Source: Blasia pusilla
Taxonomy: Eukaryota; Marchantiophyta; Marchantiopsida; Blasiales
Assembly (NCBI GenBank): GCA_050084515.1
Contig: CM114273.1
Location: 40,982,001-41,046,000, forward strand
Direction of reading: 5' to 3'
Length of the DNA stretch: 64,000 nt
How positions within the stretch are numbered: position 1 is the first letter of the stretch; the number at the start of each line of letters is the position of its first letter. A program made the translations under genes and the position numbers. Below, piece by piece: positions 1 through 11,350 of the stretch. A model generated the notes under the pieces. The model made no database searches, was not told the DNA's origin, and worked only from the letters and a program-made list of their open reading frames with translations.

Positions 1-336
1 GCGTCGCACCCGAGGGCGAGCGGATGATGAATGGTAGGACGTCACAATTGTGAAGGGGAGTGATGGCCGCTGCTCTATAATGTACAGGTCAATCCAATGT
101 GTCGTCCTGGCGTGTACGCTGGCGGGCTGCAAGGGGACTGGAAGAAGACTGCCTGCATCCCTGGCCTGATGGAGAGCCGGTGTCGAGAGCGGGTGAATTG
201 ATACCGTCTATGATATTGCAGGAATTTCAATGCGCCCTGATGAACAAATCTCCATCTCCTGTCTGGCTTGGAGACGAGGACAACTCAAGCGTGACCTTGG
301 GGTAGGAGGCGAGCAAAGCAATGACTTTTCGTTTCA
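1..336. other. 3' flank of the AHL gene
   Basis: This GC-rich stretch lies downstream of the AHL stop codon, because that gene is read leftwards. It should hold the 3' UTR and the polyadenylation region. A short open frame on the plus strand (99-305) has no recognisable domain, and I take it as chance. No tRNA or repeat was seen here. Confidence 0.4.
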
Positions 337-1140
337 TCAGTAAGGAGGAGGGCGTGGGGTTGCCCAGGACATAACATTAACGTCCGAACTGGAGAGTTGG
401 CATGCACTAACGCCCATCTGAGGGCTCACGCTGTACAGCGCACCTGCATAATCGGGCTGAGTAACCTGAGGATGGCCACTGCCATCGTCGCCTTCGTCGG
501 GCAGCGGCAACCGCTCGAACGCCGCTCCCTGGAACGAAGCTGCAATCACGAGCACTGGCCCCGCTGCTTGCAAACCCCCGACCACCGTTCCCCCGACGAC
601 CTGGCCCGCAGATCCTGCTAGAGCGATGGTGAGGCCTGCAGCGCTGGGGGGAGCTGGTGGAGGCAGGAAAGCACCGGAGAGCGAAAGAATATCGAAGCGG
701 CCATGGAAGGTGACTGTGGCTCCCGGCGCAGCAGGCTGTCGTAGTGTAACGTTAGCCACCGTTCCACTGCCTCCGAGAACGCAAACTCCTCGCTGCCTTC
801 TCCTAGCAAACGCGGCCACGCTCTCGCCAACGTCGCTGCCTCCTGCAACCTCTAACACATGGGTTCTCATCCCACTGCCAGTATCTCGTGTAATGTATAT
901 TGGAGGCTTCGGCTTATTCTTGGATCCCGGAGGCCTACCCCGCGGCTTGCGCCCACCTGTGCCCTCTTGTCCCACAGGTGGTCCGCCAGGTCCACCCTTT
1001 CCTTCAATCTTTCCTCTCTTTTTCCCTCTTCCGGGACCGCTGCTGTTGCTATTCTCGTCTTCCGACGTCGCGTGAGGATGCATCGATTGATTTTGGTCGT
1101 GGCCATGTGGGATACCGGTGGCATGATCCACCCCCGCCAT
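337..1140 (-). CDS. AHL: AT-hook motif nuclear-localized (AHL) DNA-binding protein
   Basis: A single uninterrupted frame of 267 residues encodes a plant AHL protein. Residues 64-80 carry a type-I AT-hook, with core [10 protein letters not shown] at 67-76, which binds the minor groove of AT-rich DNA. Residues about 92-210 form one PPC/DUF296 domain, with the conserved signature region GRFDIL at 147-152 followed by SLSGAFLP. The family usually has GRFEIL, so D replaces E. The N-terminus is His-rich, then comes a basic GRGKKRGK stretch that could serve as a nuclear localisation signal; the C-terminus is Pro- and Ser-rich. The lack of introns and the single type-I hook fit AHL clade A. Known members are nuclear, form trimers through PPC, and repress growth or alter chromatin at matrix-attachment DNA. 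The open frame begins two codons earlier with GTG, but I chose the ATG at 1138-1140, which gives MAGVDHATG. An out-of-frame ATG lies just upstream at 1146-1148. The gene is GC-rich, in contrast to the AT-rich DNA around it. Assigning a specific AHL number is not possible. Confidence 0.93.
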   Translation of the reverse strand: MAGVDHATGIPHGHDQNQSMHPHATSEDENSNSSGPGRGKKRGKIEGKGGPGGPPVGQEGTGGRKPRGRPPGSKNKPKPPIYITRDTGSGMRTHVLEVAGGSDVGESVAAFARRRQRGVCVLGGSGTVANVTLRQPAAPGATVTFHGRFDILSLSGAFLPPPAPPSAAGLTIALAGSAGQVVGGTVVGGLQAAGPVLVIAASFQGAAFERLPLPDEGDDGSGHPQVTQPDYAGALYSVSPQMGVSACQLSSSDVNVMSWATPRPPPY

Positions 1141-1283
1141 GTACACATACCCACTTCGGGCAACCTTGGCCGTCTTGACTGCTGTTTATAACCCCTAAAC
1201 TAATTTTCTCCACCCCCCTTCTTCGACGCAATCCGTCGATCACTCGATTCTCATGCGCCTGCTGCTAACGCTTCGAGTGTTGT

Positions 1284-1287
<4 letters not shown>

Positions 1288-1333
<46 letters not shown>
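1288..1333. repeat. (GA)23 microsatellite in the AHL 5' flank
   Basis: An uninterrupted dinucleotide tract of 46 bp lies about 150 bp upstream of the AHL start codon. On the gene strand it reads (TC)n. Such tracts in plant leaders and proximal promoters bind BASIC PENTACYSTEINE-type GAGA factors; that role here is an inference. Confidence 0.95.
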
Positions 1334-1335
<2 letters not shown>

Positions 1336-3072
1336 TGCCAGTGGATTCACATCGGGTGTTCAAGTCAATTCGAATTCACACGCGCGCCGACGGATCTTGT
1401 GTCTGTCACATACGCGGGTAGAAGCACGGGGGAAGAAGTGAAACACGGAGATCTACGAGAACTGGACGGAAAAAGGATCTAATCCCTTATCTCCCCGCAA
1501 ATACCAGAAACTGGTCAGACCCTTCACCTACGACTCTCCGACACCATACAGGTAGGTAGGATGGAGTACTAGTTCCCACTCGAGGCAACAGAAGAGCGAG
1601 AAAGAGAGAGGACTCCGGACTCAACACGATGAAGGAAGAGTAATCTCTTTCGGCGACAAGTCGCTTCCGCCACGCACACACACTGCAGACCTCCCTCCAG
1701 CCACTCTACACACTGGAATGCAACCTCACCACACCCCCAACTTCACCCGGCCAGCGCGAGCTGCTCGTGAAATGAAACGAGTTTCCCTCTGTGCCCTCTC
1801 CTCCTCCAAGTGCTTCCAATCCAGTGAAGAAATCCGAGGCTCGGATGACGAATGAATATCTAAGACGAAGAGGAACTTAAGACTGGAAGAAAACTCTCAA
1901 ATCTTGGACTCGAACCGACCGACCGACCCCCTCGGTGTGAAAGAAGCCGCAAGCCTTCAGTAAAACTCAACGGGGAGCGAGAAACGCGGGAGACGACTCA
2001 GAACGCGAACGCACTGCGCACGAGTGAGCCAGCGACGAACAGATAGACGCGAGGCGGGTGCGCACCAGCGGCAGCAGAGGGAGAGGGAGAGAGTGGGACG
2101 AGCGAGCAGGCTGGGTAGCGAACACTCGAGCGATGAAAGATGATGATGTGAAAGAAGTCTGCTGATCCCGGGTCTGTGTAGCTACTATCCCTTTCCCCTC
2201 GCTCAGCTCGGTAAGCGAACTCGCAAAGAGAGAGGAGAGAGAGAGAGCGAACTTAGGGAAGGGCGCAGGATACTGCGTGGGGGGGTGGGGCGGGGGCCAC
2301 CATGGCGCCCCCGATCCCCCACCAGCCTCTTACCCCTCCGCTCCTCTCCCGGGGGGGGAGGGGGGCAGTAGCCCCGGGCTCTCAAAGTTTCCCTGGCACG
2401 CTGACGTAGCAGTGACGACATACACTCGCAGAAACTCCTCCATCTTAGCTGCCCCGCTATAGCACCGGCAGTCTCCAAAACCTCCCCGGCGTTCTTACAA
2501 CCTTTAGCTGCTGCAGTACCCACTATCGTTATGCTGTCGGATCCTCCCATTATTGTCGGCTTTCCCGAACTCGGTGAATCGACGGGCGGCCCGGCCCGTT
2601 CGTTCGTTTTCTAGCGCGGACGCCTCTCCATACAGTGACCCCGTCGTCAGAAACAACTCCCGAAAACCGGAACCAACGAAACGATCTAGTTTTAGCCGAG
2701 CCTAGTCTACTCCCCTTCTTACAAGAACGGGCCTGTCTGTCTGTCTGTCAGGACCGCGGATAATTACGTTCCTCTCCCGAAACCTAGAGGTTCTCTGGAT
2801 TTTCCTCCTGATCATGACTTAGCATGACCCACTAAGGCACCGCTGTGTTTAATGCGCAGTACAGGGTATTGACTTTGCGACAAGACTTTTGCCTCAATAG
2901 TTAAGCGATCAAGCGATGACCGCCGGGTCTAATCGGCTCCAGTGTTCAAGGAGATGGGAGCGCCTCTCCAGATGCCCTTCACCCATTCGCTGGATTTCTG
3001 TGCACCTTTCTTCCCGGGTCAGCCTCACCGGATGGATGAACTCCGTGAGTCGCGCCGTCGCGAGCGACCGAG

Positions 3073-3137
3073 CGGACGGACGGACGGACGGACGGACGGA
3101 CGGACGGGCGGACGGGCAGACGGGCGGGCGGGCGGGC
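3073..3137. repeat. (GGAC)n / (GGGC)n tetranucleotide array
   Basis: About eight GGAC units grade into GGGC units. The same CCGT/GGAC motif recurs as arrays at 50892-50938 and 62262-62295, each time inside a GC-rich island. Confidence 0.9.
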
Positions 3138-3247
3138 TGGCTTCTTACTGCTTTCACCTCAAGCGACCGAGCAAAGCAAAGGAAGGGTTCGATGATGCCC
3201 GCTATCCAACGGCCACACGCCAACCAGCGACAAACGGCTTAACTAAG

Positions 3248-3277
3248 CTGCAAACTGAGTAAGAGCTCAGTTTGCAG
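3248..3277. repeat. Perfect 12-bp inverted repeat (hairpin) at the island edge
   Basis: CTGCAAACTGAG (3248-3259) pairs perfectly with CTCAGTTTGCAG (3266-3277) across a 6-nt loop. It marks almost exactly the point where the GC-rich island gives way to AT-rich DNA. Function is unknown. Confidence 0.85.
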
Positions 3278-4947
3278 ATTCATTTAGTTTAGGAATTGGA
3301 GTCAGTTATTAGCGATGACTAAGTTCATTGCATCGCCTTTTCGCAGTGGATCTCGTTTTTTATTCATTTCCTCGCCTTTCGCCCCTACAAATCTCCAGTA
3401 CAGCGTCGCGTTATTATCCCGATCTGCTAGCTCCACGAGAATAAAACCTCGCTGCTGTGAGGAAGCGTGAGTTCCCCCTTATTCTCTCGTTTCTGATGCG
3501 GATTAGTACCCTTCATTCTTTACATTTACAACCGTTCATGATTAGCATTAACTCGCTTAAGGGACTACGCTTGTACAACCGTTCATGATTATCGCATATT
3601 TAATCTCTTGCGGGTCTAACTACCTAGCCGGAGATCTATTGAGTCGTGAAGTAATGCATGTCGCCTGCCATTAATCGATTAAGTAAGTAATTAATCACTT
3701 ACACAAACAAATCAATCAACGAGATCTACTTAGTACTTATCAGCCCATATACAAATACAAAGTTGATACGGTTAGCCATCATTTGTCTCCGGTCAAAACG
3801 AACCTTATTTGTAATCATTTGCGTTAGTCTACTTTTGTGATCTTCTTTAGGCCCTCACTTCCAAGTTCCAACCTCTAACCCGTAGTCATCCTACACCTTA
3901 AGGCCTTTAATATACTCTCGAATGTTGTCTACAATTTCTTATATACCTCAGGGCGTTGGAACACTCTATGTTCTACTACTGAGGTGCATGTCCATGCGAT
4001 CCCATAAAATAAATCAAATTTCTACAAAAAGTAATGTCTCTTAAACAAATGGAGATTTTCAACTTATGTCCGTGCGATCCCATAAAATAAATAAATTTTG
4101 TAGGAAAATTAATTTCTTTTAAAAAAATGGAGATTTTCAGCTTATGGTATGAGATAAATTTTCATCTCAAATACCAGATATTTTTCTAGCTAATATTTAG
4201 TGTGTAATTGTCTTCATATAAACTTGTATCACTTCCAATCATAAAATATATCAAAATTGTATAGTTCTCCTGCATATGATTATATCCTAATTTTTCACAT
4301 CCAAAGAACACCTATATTTTTAAAACATGGAGGTGTAGTGCACACGTACAAATACACTTACAATCCTTTTCTTGGAATAGTGGGTCGCTTTCTCAATCAT
4401 CTCATTTATATCAATTTTTTCATTCAAAGTGCTAATTATAACTCTTGGATTAGTTTACTTCCTACTACCTATAAGTCTAACAAACATGCCTATAGACTCG
4501 TTATCACTCAACACCTATGGATACTAACTCCTCCGGATCCAATGTCACTTCACAACTTGGGAAGAGCCAAAAAGACCTCCCCAGAATTTAGCCCAAATTC
4601 TTAAAATTTGCACATAAATGTCAATTGACCGTTCAACCATTGACTATAAGAACATGTCATTTGAACTAAAATAGAGAAGTATGAAGCTTTATGGAAAGGT
4701 CAATCTCAACACAATAGAACTATAAACCCACCTCATAAGAACGCTCAAGAAAAATTTGTATCCGAACAACTCGCTAACTCCCTACGTCATGGACTTTAGC
4801 ACTCGTCATATCTAACCGATTCTAATTAGATGTGATCAACTACTCTCTACTCATCAAAGACAAACCCATCGTAACGTGATAACCGTGTCAAGAAGAGAGA
4901 TCAAGCATAACATATGTCACCCTCTAGAACAACCATCACAAACCAGC
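3278..4947. other. AT-rich intergenic DNA without a recognised gene
   Basis: Base composition falls sharply to AT-rich. There is a duplicated phrase (ACAACCGTTCATGATTA near 3528 and 3576), the 78-bp tandem repeat listed separately, and a 115-codon plus-strand frame (4257-4604) with no known domain. The stretch 4257-4900 could be a decayed 3' part of the gypsy element to its right, but I could not align it convincingly. Confidence 0.4.
3988..4143. repeat. 78-bp tandem duplication (two units)
   Basis: Units 3988-4065 and 4066-4143 share TGCGATCCCATAAAATAAAT and ATGGAGATTTTCA in the same order, with scattered substitutions. The second unit runs directly into an imperfect hairpin at 4145-4176 (TGGTATGAGAT against ATCTCAAATACCA, with a 2-nt bulge). 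The structure resembles a fragment of a long terminal repeat or miniature element, but no terminus was found. Confidence 0.85.
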
Positions 4948-5262
4948 CATGGTTGCACAAAAACGAACAAGTCCTTCCTTAGGACGGACATGGAGGGACA
5001 AGTCTAGACATGTCCACGGACATGGGTTCCAAGAGGTGGGACCTACACTTTTACTCCATGATGGAAGACAAGGCAAGGTTGAGAGGAGCAATGAGGGAGG
5101 AGGGAGGAAGAAATGGGGGAGTATGGAACACGAAGGCAAGTAGGGGGAATGAGAAAGAAGGGAAAGATGGGGCCCATACGGACAAGTCCTTCCATAGGAG
5201 AGACATAAGTCCACATACATGGACATGTCCACGGACATGGACTTTGTCCACATGCAACCTTG
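4948..5262 (+). mobile_element. hAT-type miniature transposon, copy A (315 bp)
   Basis: The element starts CATGGTTGCA and ends TGCAACCTTG, so the 10-bp terminal inverted repeats match at 9 of 10 positions. It is flanked by AAACCAGC (4940-4947) and AAACCAAC (5263-5270), an 8-bp target duplication with one change. Eight-base duplications and CA(A/T)GG-like ends point to the hAT superfamily. Subterminal DNA holds repeated GGACATG/CATGTCC words and two copies of ACAAGTCCTTCC, typical of hAT subterminal repeats. Two further copies lie at 41393-41626 (inverted) and 42717-43019. It has no coding capacity, so it would need a transposase from elsewhere. Confidence 0.88.
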
Positions 5263-5559
5263 AAACCAACATATTGGTTGCACATTTCTATTATTCCATA
5301 AAACATAAATCTTATGGCCATAGGCCGAACTGATAAGATCAAAGCTATTCTCCCATCTATATTCAAATTATGACATTTCTTGTACTTATGCACACGATTC
5401 TTCCCAACCATTACATCTCTTCCCTCCAATATGAGATATACTTTTATAGATAACACCTAGTGCACATGAAAAATTGTGTATATTGCATTGATATCTAACG
5501 TCATCAATCTTGTCTCTTGGTTTTGGGCTAACAAGCTTTCCCTATAAGCTTTCTGAATT

Positions 5560-6650
5560 CCATCACCCATGTTCATGGCTTGTGATCAATGATGAACATG
5601 AAAGGATTATGAAGAAGATAGCACATCAAATATGGCATGGTCCACATGGCACATTGGGTGAGGACTTCAACGTGTCCTCTAGCTTCTAGAATGCTCACTC
5701 TTGATCATCTCCTGAATGCCACACTTTTTCACCTTCGTGAAGTCTCGCCGACAAGGTCAGATATTTTGTGATTGCACTAGAACTTAACATAAACTAAACA
5801 AAACTAAGCCTTGACATTATTTTTGTCTAACTTGTCTAGTCCTAAAAATTCTTGGACTCAACTTACATATATAGTTCATGGAGTATGTGCAATAGCCTCT
5901 ACCTTTGTCTTTTGAACATCTAACCCATTTTTGGCATATTAGTGTGATCTAAGTACTCAATCTAAAGAATTTGCATCAGCCTAAATAAAGCTTCAATCTA
6001 TTTACTTGCTATCTTCGGAACACCGTCTCAAATTATTTCTTTTGTTCTTCAACCATGCAGCTAAAGATAAGAATATCATCTATGTAATATCATAAATAGA
6101 TGGTCGCCTTGGGACCATAGTTTGTGAATGGGGTGTCTCCTACAACGCGAATGATTAGGAAACACATAACTTGTCATCCTAGATCTAGTTCAACATAGGC
6201 TTAATGTAGTTTGATCACTCTCTTAGCACTCCAAGTCACCATAATAATAACTTGAACTTATATCGCATAATAACTTAAACTTGTATTGCACATAAATCCT
6301 ATATCATAAAATCCAACCCTACATCATCATAAAATGTAAAGTTTGAAGTTGAGGTGGATGCCCTTGGCTATATATCCATCTTTGGTTGCACCATCGTTAT
6401 AGCATCCATCCTTAACTCTAATTGATGTATCCGGGTAAGAAGCACTCCATATGGTACACATCCTCTATCCATTCTTCCAAGTGATTGAGCTCATCTACCA
6501 TGTCCTAGAGCTCCTCAACCTCTACCATCCTCAAGCCCTCGGCCTCCCTTTAAACATATCTAACAACAATGTTCAAAATACATGTTTTTTTATGTGACCA
6601 AACTTACGACAATGTTTACGTCTTGGTTGGAATGGTGTAACATAAGATGA
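5560..6650 (-). pseudogene. Decayed Ty3/gypsy-type retrotransposon pol fragment with possible gag zinc knuckle
   Basis: Reading the minus strand across frames, 6060-6110 gives ATIY-stop-YYIDDILIFS, the reverse transcriptase active-site block (family form YLDDILVFS). Next (about 5870-6000) comes NGLDVQKTKVEAIAHTP and VQEFL, matching the gypsy segment that links RT to RNase H. At about 5680-5760, KVWHSGDDQE and KLEDTLKSSPNVP match the start of RNase H. Upstream (6590-6650) KHCRKFGHIKK resembles a CCHC zinc knuckle that has lost its outer cysteines, plausibly gag. Many stops and frame changes show it is long dead. The integrase would lie to the left, where hAT copy A is inserted and where I recognise nothing. 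A plant pararetrovirus origin is less likely but cannot be excluded from such short blocks. Confidence 0.7.
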
Positions 6651-8639
6651 CTCTTTAGAAATATGAGGTGATATCAACCCTTCACCATGTTGTCTACACT
6701 CCTTCTATATGGAGAGTTCATCACACATCTAACAAACAAGCAACGATCCTTATAGACCAATACATTTCTAAATAGGTTGTCGAATCATGGGCTCATGATA
6801 CACATCTTGCTCTCTAGGCATGAAACTCTTGCCTATGGTATTGATGCATGTTGGGAACCTATGGGGCTATAGATACTTATGGACCTATCAACTCTCACGA
6901 AAATCCTATGATCACAAAATGGTCCTCACTCATGTTTAGTTCAATCCACTCATATAACCCAACGATCATCTTGAAGGCTTCATGATTTGTAACAAAATTT
7001 TCATCCTAAACTCTCAATTGTAGTTCTCCATCTACAACCATATGTAAATATTATTCGTCATGTTCTTCTATCACTCTATGAGTGGCAAAAATAAATTGTT
7101 GCATGAATGTAAACATCTCTCAAATATAACTCTCATCTAATTTCCATTGAAAATGTTATAGACTCTTAACTTTTCCCATTCACGTGATTCAATTTTTTTC
7201 CAAAACTCTTGGAAGAACCCAACTTTTAGGATAAAACTATGTTGCCCTCTATTACTTGAGGTCTTTGCCACTTGTATGCCATCAATGATATCATCTCCCT
7301 CTAGTATAGTTTGTGTCACTAACCCCTCTTATGCCTCATAGACACTAGTGGGCATATACGCTAGATCCCAATACACCCTCCCACAATTAATGCATAAATA
7401 TCAAACTCACAATAATCATCCCTAGAAGATCTCTGCTAATGTCGGAAGAAAAATCCTTCGACACCATAAAAGGCTTGAACTATGTCAGGGCTAGTATCTC
7501 CTAAAAATCATACCACATGTCAAGATATACTAGATGAAAGCATCCAAATTGATGGTGCTAAATACACCCTAAAAAGAGTCACATACCCTACTGGCTCATT
7601 TCTTGCGTATCTCTCCACATAAAACTCTCACTGATTTCAATCTCATCACCAAACTCAATATCCAATGATGAAGATTCAAAAACGGATATAATCTTGGGTA
7701 TTTCATCACTCCAAAGCCCTTAATACCTTATTCCACTCCACAACTCTAACTACTCTACTCTCTAAACCCTAGAAGAATGACATAATGACATCGTGCCTCA
7801 TACATTAAAGCAATTGGGCTTCATCCAACCCATTACCTCTATAAGGTCTATCACAAATTCTACCAAACTTGCTACAACCTCAATGATAAGAGACAAGTGT
7901 AATAATAGAACTTAAATGTCTAACCTAAATGCATACATCATCACTCCTCCATAAAATTGAAAATAGCAAGTCAAAAATCTCATATGCGTGTATGGACTAC
8001 TAATAAATACCAACACCTATATCACCATATCTAGATCTTTGTCACATACTATTGGTGTGGATTACTCATCTTTATGTATATTGACATAGTATTAGTGAGT
8101 CAACAATTAGCTAACAACATTAACAACACGTTGTGGGTTGGTGGATCACATAGGTAAACCATGACCAAGTGTGCATCACGAGCTAAGAAATCTTTGCAAA
8201 TTCATAAAAACCCTAGCAAAACTCTTACTAAAAGATCTCACCAACATCATCAAGTTTTCAAATTAGGTTCGCATAGAAATGAAGAATCATGCTAGAAAAA
8301 CTAGGGTTGCAAATCCTTGGTTGAGCAACTATAGATGTCCATTTTTTTACCACCTACAATGTGTATTTTTCCTACTCTAGAAAATAGTACATTAAATTAG
8401 CTGTATGAAAATACACATGTAGGAAAGTATATTCTAATCTTTCATAAAATTTGAGCTAGGAGCTTATAAGTAGGTGTGGCAAGAGCTAGATAGATAGAGA
8501 ATTGAAATTGATGCAAAAAATAGTAGCCTAAGTCTAAGAAAATCAATGGGATAAGAGGATGGAGACTCAATTCCAACATTATTCCATGCAGTTATTTTTT
8601 CATCTTTAATATGTGGTATTAATCTAAAAAAAATCAGCT
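6651..8639 (-). other. AT-rich DNA, probably retrotransposon gag/leader debris
   Basis: No intact gene. A 60-codon minus-strand frame (7137-7319) rich in charged residues lies where the gag region of the neighbouring gypsy remnant would be expected, but I cannot match it to a domain. Nothing else was recognised. Confidence 0.35.
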
Positions 8640-9530
8640 ATGTGCTATGTATTATTCTCCTTTTGAACCATTCATGTTTCATAAGAGCATGATTGATTTA
8701 CTAATCTTCAAACACAAATGATGGAATGGTAATTCAAAATATTAGCTTCTATTCAAGAATTCAATTTGATGGATATAATCCATCTCCTTGTTTGGGAAAA
8801 AATCAACATTTAGGTAAGTATGCTCTTGTACATAATATACATTAGTTAGAATAAATTTCATTAAAATATAAATTTATTTTATTTCAAAAGTTCAAATTTT
8901 ATCAAGTCTTCCTCTACATCAAGTCGTGACAAGACTTTCATATTTTGTGAGAATAGCCTTATCTCTAAAAATGTAAGATCATCAAACCTTTGAGAATCAT
9001 TTCCATATATGGCATAAATAATAATATGACGTATATCTTTCCAACAAAGTTTGTAAAGATGTATGATCCTTTCTCACCTTTAGTAAATAGTTATAAGAAA
9101 TACTTTTGGATGATACACATATGAACTTATAAATTTAGAGCCTTTGTGTATTTTGTAAACTTCATCATCCTTACACAGATCCTAAATGTGATCTCTTTTA
9201 ATTGGGTTGGATGATCTCTAGTTGATCCCTCTGATCAACGATAAGGATAACTTGTCAAAAATCACCATCAAAGATTATGGGGTTTCCTCCAAATAATATA
9301 TCCTTCAAGTCATGAGAGATCACTCTCCTCATATGTTATGAGATGCAATTAATAAAATTAATGGCATGACAATACGTTATACGTGCATCGTCCCATCTAA
9401 TAATCTTGGCATTTTTTATAATGCATTTCGTATCTTTGTTATTATGTAGCATGCTAGTAGAGCTTTCATTAAGATTAATTGGGATATTCAAGCATGAATG
9501 CGATATGCGTATTCCATTTTATAATAAGCA
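8640..9530 (-). pseudogene. Decayed Helitron RepHel fragment: PIF1-like helicase domain
   Basis: Minus-strand blocks occur in the order expected for the helicase half of Helitron replicase. About 9440-9520 gives NTHIAFMLEYP and LNESSTSML (family AHSRFKIP and DEXSTC). About 9380-9410 gives AKIIRWDDA (Walker B, family KLIIWDEAP). About 9230-9310 gives DILFGGNPIIFDGDF (family FGGKTIVFGGDFRQ). About 8900-9000 gives RFDDLTFLEIRLF. About 8650-8740 gives FELPFHHLCLKISKSIMLL (family GLPPHKLXLKXGXPIMLLRN). Frames change and stops occur throughout, so it is a pseudogene. The Walker A part and the HUH Rep domain are missing: the reading stops at the mini-Helitron inserted at 9542-9678. The autonomous relative could once have mobilised the mini-Helitrons in this window, but this is inference. 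Confidence 0.78.
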
Positions 9531-9541
9531 AATATTCCACA

Positions 9542-9678
9542 CTAGTAAGCCCGTGAAGGGAAGAGATTAATGATGTTGCACATAAATTCACATTTATTTT
9601 TTCTTGCTGCCCAATTGTCATGTGTCAAGCACAGAGGTGTTTGCAAATCAAGAATGCACTCTCCCATAATAATATAGA
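9542..9678 (-). mobile_element. Mini-Helitron copy 1 (137 bp, non-autonomous)
   Basis: Read on the minus strand it begins TCTATATTATTATGGGAG and ends TTACTAG. The host bases are A before and T after, the classic Helitron insertion rule. The first 75 bp share TTCTTGATTTGCAAACACC and a TGACAC(A/G)TG word with copy 5 at 60098-60268. The subterminal hairpin has decayed to a short CCC/GGG stem. It separates a copia reverse transcriptase remnant (right) from a Helitron helicase remnant (left). Confidence 0.82.
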
Positions 9679-9684
9679 TGATGC

Positions 9685-11350
9685 AACAACTAAAGTTATA
9701 CCTCTAATGCTTCTTTAACTTGCAAGCAGAAGATTGTGAAAAAGAAAAGACTTTCTTGTTCCACATAGACCATCAATAAACAAATCATTATAAACAATGG
9801 AGCATAAAAAATGCATACTTCACATCATATTGTTATACACTCCAATGTCTAGTTTCTACCACAAGTAGAATAATTCAAATAATTTTCAACCTTGCAATAG
9901 GGGAAATTTTCTCATACTTATCAAAACCTTCAATCTATGAACAACCTTGTGCAACCGATTTTGCTTTGAGTTAATCCAACATACTATTCCATTTGAACTT
10001 GATAAAAAAACTTATTTTGGTGTGAATTATTCTTCTATCATTTGGCTTCTCAACCAAAGTCTAAATATGAATGCTTTGAATACCTTCAATATCTATCCAA
10101 GCATGAACATGCTTGGAGAATTAGCAAGAGCTTCATCCAATCATGTTCATTCATCCATCTTCAAAACCTCCATTGTCAAGTCCATGTTGGCAATATATCC
10201 CAAAGCTCTAATATGCTTCTCTAGTATCTAAGATATCTGTTGATATATTGCTATTTCATCAATTGTTATTGGTTCCTTACTGTCTAAAAGATGCTTCATC
10301 CACTTACCAGATGACATCCGTAGTGGAAGAGCATGGTGCTTTTTGTATTCATCACAAAATTCTCCTACTTTATGATCTAGTACAAACATGAATGATGTAT
10401 TCCAATGGGTTATCTCTTTGTTTGAGGATAGTGTGGACGGATTACTAACGTCCACCACTTAACGAGATTGTTTCTAATACACCACATCACGGCTCGTAAA
10501 CATTTTCTTTGCCCCAAGAGACCACAAGCAATAAGCTTTAGACTTGTCATTATATTCTATAAAGATGCACTCCTTACTCTTAGAATCAAACTTAGTCCTT
10601 CATACATTAGGAATATATACAAATCATTCACTACCAAAAGTCTGAAAATTTTACATGGATAGTACCTTATTTGAGTATGCTTGATGAGGAATCGTGCTTG
10701 AATTCACTTAGTAGAAATTTTATTTAGAATGTGAACTAAAATTTTAATGACTTCACCCAAAAATCCTTCCGCTTTTGTCAATCCTTTCACTTTTATCACA
10801 CACCTTGCTATCTCCATCATTTTTTCGTCTCAATATTCAGCAACTTTATTTTTTGCATTGTGATTAATTATCGCTTGATTCCATGGTCTCCCAAATCATT
10901 TTCTAATTCTGTTGATAAGAATTCTCCTCCTTGATTGATGCAAAGCCTATGTACCTTCTTTCTTATCTCATTCTCAACCTACATTCCTTTAAATTTCCCA
11001 AAGGCTTTAGCCTTATCCCAAAGGAAATGGCCACAACTTTCTACTGTAGTAATTAATAACTAAAAGAGAGTAGGAAGAACCACTTAATGCAACGATTCAT
11101 ATGTTACCACATAGATCCACATATCTTAACTCTAGAAAAGTCTTTGCTCTATTTCTTAATTCGTGTGGAAACTCTTCTCGATATCACTTGTCAATCATAT
11201 AAGCTTCATATTTATACTACATTCCAGAAAGTGTTGGTAAATCACAATCCACTACTGGGAATTTTGGTTGTATTACAAGCTTTTTTTTTGCCAAGAGCGG
11301 CTACTTTACGATTCCATCACGCTTGTCAATTTAAGAGTTCATTGTAGTTC
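9685..11350 (-). pseudogene. Degenerate Ty1/copia pol: integrase and start of reverse transcriptase
   Basis: The minus strand shows copia blocks in canonical order. First (11090-11250) is the gag-pre-integrase/integrase start, RAKTFLELRYVDLCGNI, then LSGSSYSLLVINYYSRK (about 11020-11080). Next (10860-10990) is the integrase core with RLCINQGGEFLSTELEN and HGIKR (family RSDNGGEFXSXEF). About 10740-10850 gives DEKMMEIARCVIKVKGL and VHILNK (family RTXXEMARXML, AVYXXN). About 10450-10610 gives KECIFIEYNDKSKAYCLW and SRDVVY. About 9905-9990 gives LKAKSVAQG (family YKARLVAKG). About 9770-9900 gives YEKISPIARLKII and YDVKYAFF (family FSPVAR, DVKXAFL). Stops and frameshifts are frequent. The reading breaks off at mini-Helitron copy 1, so the RT catalytic centre and RNase H are lost. 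Confidence 0.85.

Larger units (their letters stand above)
1141..3240 (-). promoter_or_regulatory. GC-rich 5' flank / promoter and leader region of the AHL gene
   Basis: This 2.1-kb region lies upstream of the AHL start. It is GC- and CpG-rich and strongly purine/pyrimidine-biased, with GA tracts at 1288-1333 and 2226-2246 and a G-rich run near 2280-2365. Seen from the AHL strand these are CT tracts, typical of plant 5' UTRs and of GAGA-type (BBR/BPC-bound) promoters. No core promoter could be fixed. A minus-strand frame of 115 residues (2203-2550) is proline- and arginine-rich with low-complexity content and matches no family I know. It may be an upstream open frame or chance. Confidence 0.5.

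Noticed and set aside
1184-1191. TATA-like TTATAAAC on the AHL strand
   Set aside because: It would place transcription start only about 10-20 nt before the ATG, giving an implausibly short leader; the GA/CT-rich region further upstream is the likelier promoter.
2909-3262. Arg/Asp/Gly-rich frames on both strands
   Set aside because: They translate the GGAC array (RPSVRPSV, DGRTDGRT) and disappear when the repeat is ignored.
4936-5456. Minus-strand Pro/Leu-rich frames similar to frames at 42710-43081 and 41376-41627
   Set aside because: The shared peptide is the translation of the non-coding hAT miniature element present at all three places.
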